Shown here: positions 41,791 to 52,703 of the stretch, piece by piece
Numbering within the stretch: position 1 is the first letter of the stretch
Layout of the letters: each line of letters opens with the position of its first letter
Assembly (NCBI GenBank): GCA_029298735.1
Contig: JANSLP010000237.1
Location: forward strand, 1 to 52,703
Direction of reading: 5' to 3'
Length of the DNA: 52,703 nucleotides
From: Ophiostoma sp. CBS 140.51
Taxonomy: Eukaryota > Ascomycota > Sordariomycetes > Ophiostomatales > Ophiostomataceae
The notes under the pieces: model-generated
Seen by the model: only the letters and a program-made list of their open reading frames with translations
What the model was told of the DNA's origin: nothing
Database searches by the model: none
Position numbers and translations under genes: made by a program

Positions 41791-44700
41791 ATGACGGCCA
41801 GCACGGTTTCTTCCAGAAGCTTGACCGAGAGCTCTGCCATGCGGCTCAACGTCAAGCAAGAGCCGGGCGGCTACCCTCTCACTGGTGTCACCATGTCCGC
41901 CCATCCAGCAGCACATTCACAACAGAATAGTCGGTTTGCCCGATCAGGCGCCCGTACGTTTTCTCCTTTTCTCTCTTTTTCTCTCATACTTTTTTTTTCT
42001 GGTCTTGAACAGGATACTGACACCCTCCAGCTAGCATTGACACCCGTATCGGGCGTCAGACCGTCACCGATAGCCACGGCGGCGAGGGCGTGGACGACGA
42101 TGACACCCCAATCCTTATGGAGGTCCGCAAAATCAAGACGCAGCCCCCTGAGAGTATCCTGGACCGACTTGATGCTCCTCATGCTTTCCCTGCCCATGCC
42201 AATCAAGGTCACCCGAACGTTAGCTTCGTTTCGCACGGCTTCACGGCCATTGGCGACAAGGTCAAGGAGCTCAATGATACTCTGGGTGAGCTGCAGTCTC
42301 TTGGCATCCAGCATGTCACCAGTCTTCCCGAACTTGTTCTCGTCGGTGACCAGTCAGCTGGCAAGTCCAGCCTCATGTCGGGGTTTTCGGATATCTACCT
42401 GCCACGGAGCGAGGGTGCCTGCACGCGCTGCCCTGTCCACATTCGCCTTTCGGGCGCTCAGGCCGGTGGTCCTTGGGCTTGCCGCATTTCTCTCCAGCAA
42501 GACTATGACTACCGTCCACCGCAGGGTGTGACACGTGCCAATCCTTTTGGCCCTTGGTTTGAGAAGCGCCGGGACATCAAGGACTTTGCCAACCTCAATG
42601 ACCCATCCAAGATAGAGGAAACACTACGGTGGGCCCAGATCGCCACGCTGAATCCAAAGCACGACCACAGTCTGTACAAGCCCGGTACTGGCGAGTATTG
42701 GAAGCGGTACCACCCGCTGTCGAGTGACGGTGGCGATGCCTTCCGCAACGAGGCGGCTTTCAGCCCCAACACGGTGGCTCTGGATATCAGCGCACCTGGT
42801 CTTGCTGACCTGAGCTTCTACGACCTACCGGGTGTCTTTACGAGTGCCAAGCAGGATGAGGACCAGTATCTTGTCAAGGTCGTCCGCAACTTGACGGCCA
42901 AGTATATTTCCCACAAGCAGGCCATTATCTTGTGGGCGGTGCCGATGAACGTTGACTCCGAGACCTCGTCGACCTTCTCCATCATCCGTGAGCAAAAGGC
43001 TCAGAACCGCACAATTGGCATTATGACCAAAGCCGACTTGTTGCCTCCCAACCCGACGGCCGCAGCACAGTGGATGGCCATGCTCCGCGGTGAGCAGCAC
43101 AAAGTCGGCCATGGCTACTTTATGACGGCACGGCCCATTGTCACTGAAGATCTGCTGCCCAATGAGATGGTCCAGTCGTCTCATCGTGACCCGTCCCGCC
43201 CAGCCGACGAGCTGGAACGCCAGGGTGCATTCGAAGAAGCCTTCTTCAACAAGCAGCTGCCAGGCATGGCCAACCAGGAGTGGCGTGACTGCTTCCGCGA
43301 CTTTGAGGACCGTTGCGGTGTGAACCGCCTCGTGGCCTTTATGTCCCAGCAGCTCGGTCATGAGTTTGCAAAGTGGTAAGTAGATTCGTACCCCCATGAT
43401 TAATCTAAATAGAAGCTAACATCGTATTTCAGCCTCCCTGAAATCAAGGAAAAGGTCTCGATGAAGCTACTCGACGTCAACTACGAGCTGGCCCAGCTTC
43501 CCGATATGCCCGAGAATCCCGAGCTCGAGATCCGCCGCAGCCTCGTTGCGTTCACCTCGCAGGTGCGCTCGATTGTGGATGGACCACAGCTGATGCCCCT
43601 GCTCAATGGAATCATTCAGCAATTCCAGGAGGACATTGCGAATCTCAAACCCAAGTATAAGGTCAAGGTGGAGTCTTTCTCAAACGGCCCGGCAGGGAGC
43701 GGACACAATAGACCCGTCACAGACAATAACGGTCGCATTGACCTGACACTAGGCGATAACGACGACGTGTTGAGTGCCAATGGAGGAGGGTCTCCTGCTC
43801 CTGGCTTTGCGTCTGTTCCGCCTTCGGGCGCGTCCATGCCACGCCGTCGCCAGCACAGCATTTTCCTGGACGGCCAGGCCGACATTACCGGACCAAGCAC
43901 TCCGTCCAAGCGGGCTCGCGGGATCAATGGTTCCGTTAAGCAGGAGGACCAGTCCGAGCACGGCGGCGACAGTCCCGCATTTGGTGCTGGCTCCAGACGT
44001 GTGCTCTTCTCGCGGCCAGGACAACAGGGCGCCGACCAGCATAAGCAGGCCCGCTCTCTCCAAATGGTACGCGATATTATTGACGCCAGAATGAAGCCCG
44101 GCATGCCCAACATTGTCACCGAGGATATTTACAACTCGCTGTCTATGGAGGCCATCCGGCCCTGGATGGACCCTCTACTTCAGATGCTCGACCGTGTATA
44201 TAATCTGCTCGACGCCAAGCTACATGAGCTGCTCTCAGTCGCTCTCAGCAACCTGCGCAAGCGCCTCATCTACAAGCACGCGTCATGCGCTCTCAAGAAG
44301 TTTTTGGTTGACCGTATGACCGAGGTCCAAACCACACTCCTGCAGCACTACCAGCTCGAGACCCGTAAGTACTACACGCTCGACCGCGAGGCGCTCGCAC
44401 GCAACGAAGAGGCCGAACGTATTGTCTTAACGCGCCATCGCCATCATTACCGCATGGTCGCCTACCTCGGAGAGCAGCGCGGCAGAGAACGCTCCATCCC
44501 CAAGGACTGGGAAGCCATGAGCGACGACGAGCGTACCCGCGAGAAGGCGATTATGAACCAAGAGCTCGCCAAGTTGGGCCCCGACGAGTACACCCGCGAG
44601 CTCGGCGTCTGCGCCAATGTGCGTGGCTACTACCGCACGGCTGCCACCCGCTTTGTCGACACTTGCACCATGCACATCTCGTCCGGCCTGCTGCCAGACG

Positions 44701-44957
44701 TCACCGACCAGCTCTCCAAGTCGTATCTGGATAACCAGCTGGGCGTTTTTGATAGGACAACCCCGCAGACGTTCCTCGACCTCATGGACGAAGATGAGAC
44801 GACGGCCCAGAAGCGCGCCAGCCTCAAAGACGACCGCAACCGGTTCCAGCTAACCATGGAGTCCATCCAGCGCCTCGAGAACTCGAGCCAGTACTCACAA
44901 GAGCAGCCAACCCAGCCGCAGTCGCAAGTCCATGTGCAGGTCGATGGTGATATTTGA
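41791..44957 (+). CDS. Dynamin-like GTPase of the filamentous-fungal type
   Basis: Three exons (41791-41953, 42031-43375, 43433-44957) give 1010 residues. Intron 1 (77 bp) uses the CTCCAG acceptor, since the earlier AACAG would bring an immediate stop. The GTPase domain shows the P-loop GDQSAGKSS (160-168), Thr186 in GACTRCP for switch 1, DLPG (319-322), and TKAD (387-390). The middle and stalk follow, interrupted near 560-660 by a low-complexity Pro/Gly/Ser-rich segment containing SKRARG, and a helical GED-like region lies near the end. There is no transmembrane segment. The N-terminus is long and carries no obvious targeting signal. Dynamins of this type remodel membranes, and its specific organelle is not clear. 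It is unrelated to the cluster. Confidence 0.92.
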
Positions 44958-46030
44958 GCTGTTGTCTGTGGGGTTGGTCTTTTTCCCCACCACGATTTAT
45001 GATTGTTCTTTCTGTATTTGTGGTTTTCTGCTTGATTTGTTTGTTGATTTTTCACATCTCCCACCTTTCACTTTCCGCACCATATACATACAGTATTGAA
45101 TAGCGGCTGTATTTTTAGATTTGCACGGCGGGCATCGAGCAAAAGCACATTGTATTTTGAAGGAGGAAGGAAACACAAAGGACCGGTAGAAAAGAGGGTA
45201 TATTCTGCGAGATGTACCGGATATGGACGGACTTGATTTAATCTCATCTGATTTCACTAAATAGATAAGGTAAGATGAGAACAAAATGTTCCAGGTAATC
45301 TAGTGCATATTATGTATCTGCAATCAAAAGGGGGTTGACAAGACCCTTCCGGTACAAAAAGGTCAATGTAAAAATCTGCCTATTCGTTTGTTGACTTCAT
45401 TGTTCCTTCACATATGAAGCTCATTGAGGTTATTAATAAAGCTTTTGTATTATCCCTCATTCAATCTCTCCTTCTCAGTCACAAAATCAAACAAGCATAA
45501 TCCAAATTAAAGTCAAAGAGCCTCTACAGAGACAGTACAAAACACAACACAGGTGACAAGAAAAATAAATCGTATTAATGAGACCGGAACCCCAAAGTTT
45601 CCATTCCCCAAAATCCCCAACCTCCTTGCTATACAAACTAATTTTTCGCCTGCGAATTCAAAAGACAAGAGTATCAAAGTGAAGAAAGAACACAAAGAAA
45701 AGACAAAGAAGACGCAATGAAAACCACAAGAATGTAAATGGATGACAAAAAGAAAACCACCGATAATTGTGCTGTAATATGACATAGAAAAAGTGTGGCA
45801 GATGCAAGAAGCCACAGAACGTAAGAGTAATGATGAATGTAAACATAAACCAAGCAAGGAAAAAAAAGCACACAATGCACCTGACATAAGTTTTCCCCGT
45901 CGCTAACCGAATGATGCCGTATATACCATTAATGAAAGAGAATGAGCATGATAGATATGTAGTTTGTAGTTGTAGTTGTGAATGAGGTGTGTTCATAGAA
46001 GGGGGTTTGGTGCTTGTGGAGAGAGGATGT
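44958..46030. other. Convergent 3' region (dynamin-like / F-box)
   Basis: This AT-rich spacer of 1.07 kb lies between convergent stop codons. The minus-strand frames here (for example 45658-46089) are hydrophobic low-complexity reads of A/T-rich DNA. It holds the two 3' untranslated regions, and no gene is seen. Confidence 0.55.
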
Positions 46031-49000
46031 TTAAAGCTCCTCTTCGATAGGTGATTGAGACTCGGGCGCGTTAAGCAGTGTCCGGACACCTAGGGGGTAT
46101 GTGCGGTCGCTGTCGCGGACTGCGCCAAAATCGAGAATCTAAGACATGTTAGTATTTGTGTGTGTATAAAAAGCCAGGTGAAGCCAGGTGGAAAGGGGAC
46201 AAAGTAGCTCACCTCAATATACGTAAGATTGTCCCGTTGAACGGCGGCGACGCAACGCCGAGCGTCAAACTTGACCTGCCAGACTCCAGTAAGGTCACTT
46301 AGCAGGTCCTGAATGCACTCACCGGTCTGGATGTCCCACATCTTGACCGTCTTTTCACTACCCGAGATCACCTTGCGGCCGTCATGCTGGAAACAGGTGA
46401 TGGCGCCCGTATGCGCGGTCAACGTGCTCTTGCAGGTGCCGGTCTCGGGGTCCCAGACACGGAGGGTACTGTCGGCGGCCGCAGACACTAGCTTCTCGTC
46501 GCGTAGCTCAAGCAAGCCGACAAGCAGTGCGTGGCCCTCAAGTGTATAAAGGCAGGCGCCAGTGTCCAAGTCCCATATCTTGACAAGCGAGTCCATGGAT
46601 CCAGATATACAGCGGTTGCGCTTCATATCCAGAACCACGCTGTATACCCGCTGGGTGTGGCCTTGTAAAACATGCAGCGACTCGCCCGTGCTGATGCGCC
46701 ACACACGCACAGTGCTGTCGTAGCTGCCAGAGACAAGGATGTCGCCGTGAGCTGCGATCGACCGAACGGAACTAGTGTGGCCAGAAAGAATGCGGATGAA
46801 GTAGGGGCACTCGGAGTCGTTGGCCGGTGGGCCGGTCTGGATATAACGGCGAGAGCCCGGCTCCGGAAGACGCCAGACACGGAGCTGGTTGTCACGCGAG
46901 CCAGTGATGATCAACGGCTTAGGTGGCATCATGACAGGCTTGCCGTCCTCGAATTTGCCAGTAGCCTTAGGCATGAGAATCTGCAAGCAGCGAACGGTCG
47001 AGGTATGGCCGTAAAACACTTGGGTGCACAGTCCCTTTTCAATGTCCCACACACGCACTGACCTATCGGTACTACCAGAAACCAAAACATTGCCCTCGTA
47101 CTGGAGAGCCCAGACACCGCCTTCGTGGCCCTCGAGTTTCTTCAGCAGCTTGCCCGTCTTCGTGTCGTAGATATGGATCAAAGTGTCGTCGCTGCCCGTA
47201 ATGATCTTGTCGTCGTCGAACTGCAGGCAGGTAATAACGTGGCGAGGGTGGGCGGTAAAGGCAAGATGCTGTGGCTTCACCTTGCCGCTCGTCCAGTTCT
47301 GGCGAATCATATGGTGACGGCGGTAGAGGGACTTGAAAAGATGAAGGTTGCGCAAGCTCGGCAGGTTGACCATCTTAGGGTTCGGGATAGCCGCAGCAGC
47401 AGCGCTGGCAGCAGAGATGGGACCTTCGGACTTGTGCACCTGGGGCCATTGAGACGGCTTCTCTTCTTTGGTCACTGCCTCCTGAGCACTGGCCCGCCGT
47501 TTCGAACGCTCTGTGCCCGGATAGGCCGTGATGCCACGTTTCCGCTTCGATGTCCGCACCCGCGGTGCAGACGTCTCAGGCTTGGACGAGCGGATGAGGT
47601 CAGTCTCGTCAGCCTCCATACGGTTGCTCAAGCTCAAGTCGACCTCGCAGCCATGAGCACCAACGGGGTCCTGCCAGCCCCAGCCCTGCGCGATGGCGCG
47701 TTGTAGCTCGCCAGACGGCAGCTCAAACCCATCTCTGTCCAAGAGTTCCTTCCAACCCGTCTCGTTGCTGTCAACTATGATACGCCAGTGCTTCGACACC
47801 TGTGCAGCACGGCACATATCCTTGAAGTCGAGGTAGGAAAGAACGTGGAGACTGAGCTCAAGCGGCAGCTGCTTGAGAAAATCACACTTAAGGGCCGGGT
47901 TGACGACATCCGCAACAGTCTGCAACGTCTTCCGTGGGCATCTGCGGAGGAACTGGTACATCATAAACGTCTTGATCTCGTTTGGCATGGTGTCGAATCT
48001 CTCCAACATGGACTGCACGGCCATGAAGTTCATCCTTGACATAGTACCGTCAGTCGAGTTGTTGGCGCCGGCAGGCTGTGAAAAGGAGTTGTTGTAGCCC
48101 GGATACGGTGATGAGTCAGCAACCTCAGTGGATTGTGACCGTGTCGTCATCCAAAGGGGTTGGCGAAGAATGTGGTCGTCCAGTTCGTCGTGGTCGTCGT
48201 CGTGAAGTTGAGAGGTCGTGTGTACAGCGGAGAGCGTGGGCGATAGGCGAGGACTGGGCAGGCTGGCATCGAGGATGCCCACGTTTCCGAGAACACGCGG
48301 CGGCAATGCCCGCACAGTCTGCTGCAAAGACTCGTCGGCATCGGGAAAGCTGTCAGTGTCGGCATCGGCGATAGGCGGCGTGGCCACCGTGTTACTAAAG
48401 ACGGTGTGCGTGTCGCTGCCCGTGGGACTAGCTGCCTCGTAAGGAGCGGGTGTCGTGCTCGGGCCCGACTCTGACTTGTTGTCGCCTGCTGCCCGCTCGA
48501 GGCGGAGGGACCGAAACCGTGACGAGCTGCGATTACTGCTGGCTCCGATTCCGGAGTTGTCGGGTGTGGCGAGATATGAGGACTGGCCGTTGGTATGTTC
48601 AAGATCATGATCATCCTTCAGCAAGCCGAGTCCCAATCTCCTTGGCCGATCAGGTGCGGATGTGGAAGTCGATGTGGATGTGGATGTAGATGTGTTTGCA
48701 GATGCCCCATTGTTGGAAGAGCGAAGTACCTTGCGGCTAATGGTGGACACGGGAGAGCCAGCCAGCGAACTAGACCGAGTCGATCTGCGTAATGAAGTGT
48801 CGGCGGGTTGCTTTGATGACGAGGACGCGGGCTGTGGGGGTGATTCATGGCGTGGCGGTGGGCTCTCGACGCCGGGCTCAGGCTTTATCTGGCTGTCGTC
48901 CGTGATGCGTGCACGCGGAGGATGGCGGTGGAAGGGATTGGGGCGGAGAATGTGGTGATCGTCTTGGCTCTGTTCAAAGGAGGAGTGGAATTTCTGCGAG

Positions 49001-49341
49001 TCGTCAAATGACGACCAGGCGTCACTGTCGATGCCATCGTCAAGGTCGAAGCTGAACTTTGACAGTTCTGGCGGTGTCGGTTTGGCGGCGAGCGGGTACT
49101 CTTTGGCATCCAGGGACTGGAGTGTACGCGGTTCACGGACGTATAGCGGAGGATATGAACGCTTGGTAGTCGTTGTGGTCGTCACGGTCTTTGTCTCGAC
49201 GCACTCGGCAATCTCAAACTGCAGCCGGGCACCGCGGGCGGCATCGGTCTCCGTGGCATCGTTCCAGTTGACCGACACCATCTGACTGGATCGAGGCCGG
49301 CTGACCTCGGTCGTCTTCTGGGGGGCCTGCGAGTCGCTCAT
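46031..49341 (-). CDS. F-box/WD40 substrate receptor of SCF ligase (Cdc4/FWD-1-like)
   Basis: Two exons (49341-46213 and 46138-46031; intron 74 bp with ACTAAC branch point) encode 1078 residues. The first about 450 residues are polar and low-complexity, with an STSTST run. The F-box lies at about 488-525 (LPLELSLHVLSYLDFKDM), and a basic stretch TSKRKRG follows. From about 690 seven clear WD repeats and a last weaker blade form a propeller, for example ITGSDDTLIHIYD and VSGSYDSTVRVW. The last exon adds ILDFGAVRDSD. It should recruit phosphorylated proteins to the Skp1-cullin ligase in the nucleus. Neurospora FWD-1, which degrades FREQUENCY, and yeast Cdc4 are the nearest models; which one is orthologous is not settled. 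An in-frame ATG 45 bp upstream (49386) is an alternative start. Confidence 0.93.
48656..48700 (-). repeat. Six-base repeat encoding a Ser-Thr run
   Basis: ACATCC-type hexamers code for an alternating Thr-Ser run in the disordered N-terminal half of the F-box protein. It may vary in length between strains. Confidence 0.65.
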
Positions 49342-52300
49342 TGTGAGGGAGATTGTCGTGGTCTTCGTGCAGGTGATCGAGACCACGTTGCTTGTAGAAG
49401 GGTATCAAGGTAGGTGAGAATGTAGTCAATGATGGGAAGAAAGAGATGTTGTCGTCGATGCGGATGCAAGTTGATGGCGACAGACAAAAGTGCAAAGAGA
49501 GGGTTTAGGTCGGTGTATCGTGAGGACTAGAGTGCGTTAATGACGACACTGATCGGGATGTCTTCGGCAGCGGCGAGGGAGGGATGGTAGAGGCAAATAT
49601 CGGCGGCACGATGTCTTTCGACGGATATCCAGCCAAAGGGCACAAAAAGAAAAGACTCACGATGAGATGGTGGTGAGGAAAAGAGAGGAGGCTGGCCGAA
49701 TCGATAACGATTTAGACGGAAGTCGGACCCAACGCGTGCATGCTCAGCATCGTATATGGGCAGGAGAAGTCGATGCAAAGTGTCCGTCGGTGGTCGAGTG
49801 TAAAAGCGAGTCTGCAGGCGTCGATAGGCAGTCCAGGCAGACAGAATCCAAATATGGAGGTCCAAAAAAGTGTTGCCCAAAAAAGAGAGACGAGGAGGAC
49901 GCGAGAGGAAAGTGAGGCAATGAGGCACGGAAAAGGGATGCGTGACAGTGCCTACAGATAGAGGCGGCTGGCAGCACCCTGAAAAGTGCAGTCGTGTTCG
50001 TGTCAGCCGTCGGGTTGTGTACACAGAGAGAGTCTGCTTGGGTTCCCTCTGTTGATGCTGTGTTGTTGGCTGGTGAGAGGGAAGAGAAAAAGAAACAGAG
50101 AAGGTGAGGAAGGCGTGCAAGTGCAGAAAGAGGGTCGCCGACGATGAGGCCGAAAAAGGGCTGGCCACCAGGGAAATGCGGGTTCTGCCTCCTCCGCTCC
50201 TTCCCTCTCTACGCCTTGGCCCAGCCTGGCCTAACGGGGGGGAAGGGACGAGTGGGCATGGGACCACCCCAGCGGCCGGCGATAAAAAAAAATCCTGTCG
50301 GCTGGGTAGGTTCTGTGGGCCGCGCGCCCCCTCCTCTCTTTCGGTCGCTCCTTCCCCCAAAGGCGGCCCAAAGAAACCCATGGATTCACGCCAAAACAAC
50401 CCCAAAATCTGCCGCTCACGTGCCACGGCGCTCACAAATTTCTATGGTGCACGCTTTTTTCCCAGCGAATGATGGCCTGGACCTGGCCAAAATCCAGCCG
50501 CTAGCCACCGCGTACTCCGTCCGCTAAAAAGGCGGAAAAGACGTCCAGCGACAGGCCTCCCTTTCAACCTTTTAATGGGCAGGCAACGCGTTGTCGCACG
50601 AGTCCTTGTACCAGCGGATCTGACTGTTGTTTGTGGAGTGCGGTGCCGTAAGCCCATCGGAAGAGGCAAGTTGAAGAACAAAAGAATAGCACTATGTAAA
50701 CGTGTTATTGTGTTCCCCCGCGGGCCATGCGAAAAGAGCAAGGAGCGCTGTCATCTGCCCTCTCCTGCCTGTTTCTGTTGTTTGTGAAATGTGACGGAAA
50801 ACCTGGGAAGGTCGCTCAGATGACTGTCGGTCGCACCTGCCTTCGTAATCCGCAGACAGGGATGCCTCTGTACGAGCCGACAAACACTACGAAGCGGCGA
50901 GACATTCACAAACCACGAGGCCATAAAACGGAGCCCTTTCCCGGCGCTGTGGAAAGGGCGCATGGAGAACGGCGGAAGCGGTGCCGTTGCGCTGCCGCTG
51001 GAAAAATGGGCAGAAGGACAGGAGGCAGCCTTCTTTTCAGCACAAGCGCGCAGGCGACTCCGGCGGCCAATGCAGACTGAAAGGAGCTGCAGAAATGACC
51101 AAGAAAATCCAGAAAATCCAGCACGGCGGAAACAAAGAGGAGAGGGCTCCGAAAAACTGCACCTGGCACGTCCTTGCCACCACATGTTCCCAGGGGCGAC
51201 AAAGTGTCTTTGAGGCTCGCAAGCCCTCGCAAGTTCATTTGCGTTTAGCACTATTACTTACCATTTGGCATCTCGCACCTTCCTCGCATTCGGCGCCTTT
51301 GTCCTCCAGCTATTCCGTAGGCTCCTTCCCACTGCATCACGCCGTTGACGTACTTTCCGTATCCTGCCTCCTGTCTCCTGCCTGTTGACGCTGGTTGTCA
51401 CCGCCAGAACGGGAAGGAGTGCCCACCCAACTGCCAACCACCAACTGCCAACGGACATACTCTCCCCGCTCGCCCTTGCCTGTTGTCTTTGTTAGATAAC
51501 TTCCAACCAACGGCACGCGTCGCTAATTAATCCATGGTTTTGCCTCTTTCGCCAGCTCCTTGTAAATAACGCTCGATACTTCAATCCAGCCGTACCATTT
51601 CGGTCTGTTGTTTTTCTGTCGTCTTTTGTTATTCGGCTGGTCTTCTGGCCCTGTTGTTCAACCCAGTCCGCGCACCCATGGCCCGTCAACAAAAAGAAAT
51701 GCATGGGCTGTTCCGAGCACCCCAACTGGCCCTTGTTACGCGCCGAAGATCGCGTCATGCACAGACCTAGCAGACGTTCTATCCCATATCACCGCGTCTG
51801 GGCACTGTGACCGAATGTGATTCCGGAAAAACAAGCTACTATGTCCTGCGCTTTGCAAATGAAAAAGAAAAGTGGCCGTAATGCACGCTCTCAGTCACGC
51901 ACGTTGCATCGCGGGTTACAACGCGAAAAGGCGGCTGTTTATTCCAGAAGCTCGTTTGCCCCATTCTGGGAAGTGGCCGCAGAGGGCCGCATTGCTTTCC
52001 GCTGTATGTAAAGTGGTTTGTGAAGCATGGAGTTTCTATACGTGGTGAAAATGGCAAACTGCCAGGTCGTCCAAGATGGCATCTAATAAAGTGAGATAAG
52101 AACAGTCGGACGAGCTTTGTTGATTTCCAACGACTGGCTGATAATTGTATCAGAGGGCATGACACTAAGTCCACACAAGATGTAAATGAACCATTTGCTT
52201 CTTACAGCTGTAGAGTGAATCTTTTGATACAATATGTTGTCAGTGCTTGGAATAGCCCCAGCGCGGGTCAACTCGAGAAATGATATTTGTGATCGTTTGC

Positions 52301-52703
52301 CCTGCACACTTCAGAGTACTTCGTAAAGTTGAGCAATCAAGCTTTAAAGATTTAAGCCATAAAAGTGCAGTCCTTCAAAATTCGGCCGAAATCACAAGAT
52401 GTGTCAACAGATCAATCTTTCCGCGGTGTTCTGAATTGTGGAGTGGGCTCATTAGCTGTGATGGTAATTTTTACTTTCACGGCAGACTGGTTTTCGATTA
52501 AAAAAAAAAGAATTGTGCTTGAAATAGTCTATTTGAAAGTGAAATCTATACATTACAAATTGGATCTTGACATAGGTAAATTTAAAAAGGGAAAAATATA
52601 AAATAAAGGTAATACAAAATGCAATGAAAAGAATCTATTTAAAGTAGCGTTATTTACACTAAAACCTCCTCAAATAAACTCAACAATATCTTGTCCAATT
52701 CAT
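49342..52703. other. Upstream region of the F-box gene and AT-rich right edge
   Basis: This is 3.4 kb without a supported gene. The left part is the promoter and a possibly long leader of the F-box gene. It holds a 302-codon minus-strand frame (49527-50435) that is Pro/Ser-rich, lacks any domain and probably is not coding. CA/GT-mixed sequence continues to about 52100. From about 52280 the DNA becomes strongly AT-rich, like the left edge. No transposon ends, tRNA or telomere repeats are recognised. Confidence 0.5.

Noticed and set aside
49527..50435. 302-codon minus-strand frame upstream of the F-box gene
   Set aside because: It is low-complexity, rich in Pro, Ser and Arg, with no domain or splice partner; it probably reflects promoter and leader composition.

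Overview
The window is nuclear DNA from a filamentous ascomycete (Pezizomycotina). The evidence is short GT-AG introns (about 50-100 bp, often with CTAAC-type branch points), a PTH11-like receptor, a Zn2Cys6 regulator, fungal MFS families, and an F-box/WD40 protein and GMPPA-like protein of fungal type. A Sordariomycete such as an Ophiostomatales relative would fit, but that placement is an impression, not a result. I see no rRNA, tRNA, CRISPR array, PKS or NRPS gene. Both ends of the window are clearly AT-rich.

Layout, left to right: a PTH11-like seven-helix membrane protein (238-1545, -); a sugar-type MFS transporter (3111-4886, -); a 4.2 kb divergent gap; a cytochrome P450 (9080-10864, +); a broken gene of a fungal repeat family (11467-13288, -); a short-chain dehydrogenase (14032-15147, -); a TRI12-type MFS exporter (15875-17738, -); a mostly empty 3.6 kb stretch with one weak small ORF; a salicylate-hydroxylase-type FAD monooxygenase (21377-22711, +); a Zn2Cys6 transcription factor (23001-25569, -); a 3.3 kb gap; an aldehyde dehydrogenase (28893-30419, +); a 2,3-dihydroxybenzoate-decarboxylase-type amidohydrolase (31468-32526, +); a SnoaL-like protein (32883-33720, -); a carotenoid/stilbene cleavage oxygenase (34869-36608, -); and an alkenal/zinc-free MDR reductase (37250-38311, -). 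Conserved cell-biology genes follow: a GMPPA-like nucleotidyltransferase (39328-40825, -), a dynamin-like GTPase (41791-44957, +) and a Cdc4/FWD-1-like F-box WD40 protein (46031-49341, -).

The stretch from about 3.1 to 38.3 kb, and most securely from 21.4 to 38.3 kb, reads as a catabolic cluster for plant aromatics, probably stilbenes or lignostilbenes. In the inferred route the cleavage oxygenase splits the central C=C bond into two benzaldehydes and the aldehyde dehydrogenase oxidises them to hydroxybenzoates. The decarboxylase and/or the FAD monooxygenase then remove the carboxylate to give catechol- or hydroquinone-type products. The P450, SDR, MDR reductase and SnoaL-like protein would handle ring hydroxylation, side-chain reduction or a step not yet known. 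The two MFS proteins would move substrate or toxic products, and the Zn2Cys6 protein would be the local regulator. No ring-cleavage dioxygenase lies in the window, so the products would have to feed a pathway encoded elsewhere. The cluster and its substrate are inferences from family membership and active-site residues.
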